A stretch of DNA of 6,075 nucleotides from CAIYRG01 sp035318785. GTDB lineage: Bacteria; Pseudomonadota; Alphaproteobacteria; Micropepsales; Micropepsaceae. The first letter of the stretch is position 1. Every line of letters begins with the position of its first letter. This document shows positions 6,043-6,075 of the stretch, piece after piece. The stretch is from contig DATHDZ010000158.1 in NCBI GenBank assembly GCA_035318785.1, forward strand, positions 1-6,075. The letters are read 5' to 3'. The notes beneath the pieces are model-generated. The model did not search any database. It was not told the DNA's origin and saw only the letters and a program-made list of their open reading frames with translations. The position numbers were made by a program, and so were the translations under genes.

Positions 6043-6075
6043 GTCCCCCGCGCCGGGAGTCGGAATCCGAAGAGC
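6039..6075 (+). CDS. holB: 5' end of the next gene, probably DNA polymerase III subunit delta' (partial)
   Basis: A GTG at 6039 overlaps the tmk stop as GTGA and opens a frame to the window edge (MSPPRRESESEE). The 12 visible residues are polar and not diagnostic. The assignment rests on context: in many Alphaproteobacteria tmk is directly followed by holB, which encodes the clamp-loader subunit delta'. The overlap suggests translational coupling to tmk. Confidence 0.5.
   Translation, partial: MSPPRRESESEE

Overview
The window is GC-rich bacterial chromosomal DNA with every gene on the + strand. The block at the right-hand end (rlpA-like lipoprotein, DacC-type D-Ala-D-Ala carboxypeptidase, thymidylate kinase tmk, then the start of what is probably holB) is a gene order I associate with Alphaproteobacteria, especially Hyphomicrobiales and relatives. 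Codon use favouring G or C in the third position fits that. I cannot name a genus.

Layout. Bases 1-82 are the 3' end of an unidentified gene, closed by a short terminator-like hairpin. Bases 83-214 hold a candidate promoter and a possibly structured leader, ending in a strong Shine-Dalgarno. Bases 215-2903 hold a two-gene operon for a molybdenum hydroxylase of the isoquinoline 1-oxidoreductase type: a small 2x[2Fe-2S] subunit (iorA-like) and a large molybdopterin subunit with a twin-arginine signal (iorB-like). A strong inverted repeat lies just after it. Bases 3077-6075 hold the tightly packed rlpA - dacC - tmk - (holB) block, in which each gene touches or overlaps the next.

Function. The first operon should make an exported heterodimer that hydroxylates an aldehyde or N-heteroaromatic substrate using water. 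Electrons would pass from the molybdenum cofactor through two iron-sulfur clusters to an acceptor not encoded here. The second block pairs two envelope enzymes that remodel peptidoglycan, a septal lytic transglycosylase-like lipoprotein with a SPOR domain and a penicillin-binding DD-carboxypeptidase, with two DNA replication genes.

I see no mobile element, CRISPR array, tRNA, rRNA or clearly new system. The points most worth a second look are an active-site loop deviation in the large molybdenum subunit (GECG where GEPG is usual), an SGG motif in place of the usual SGN in the carboxypeptidase, and the leader of the ior operon, which can fold in competing ways.
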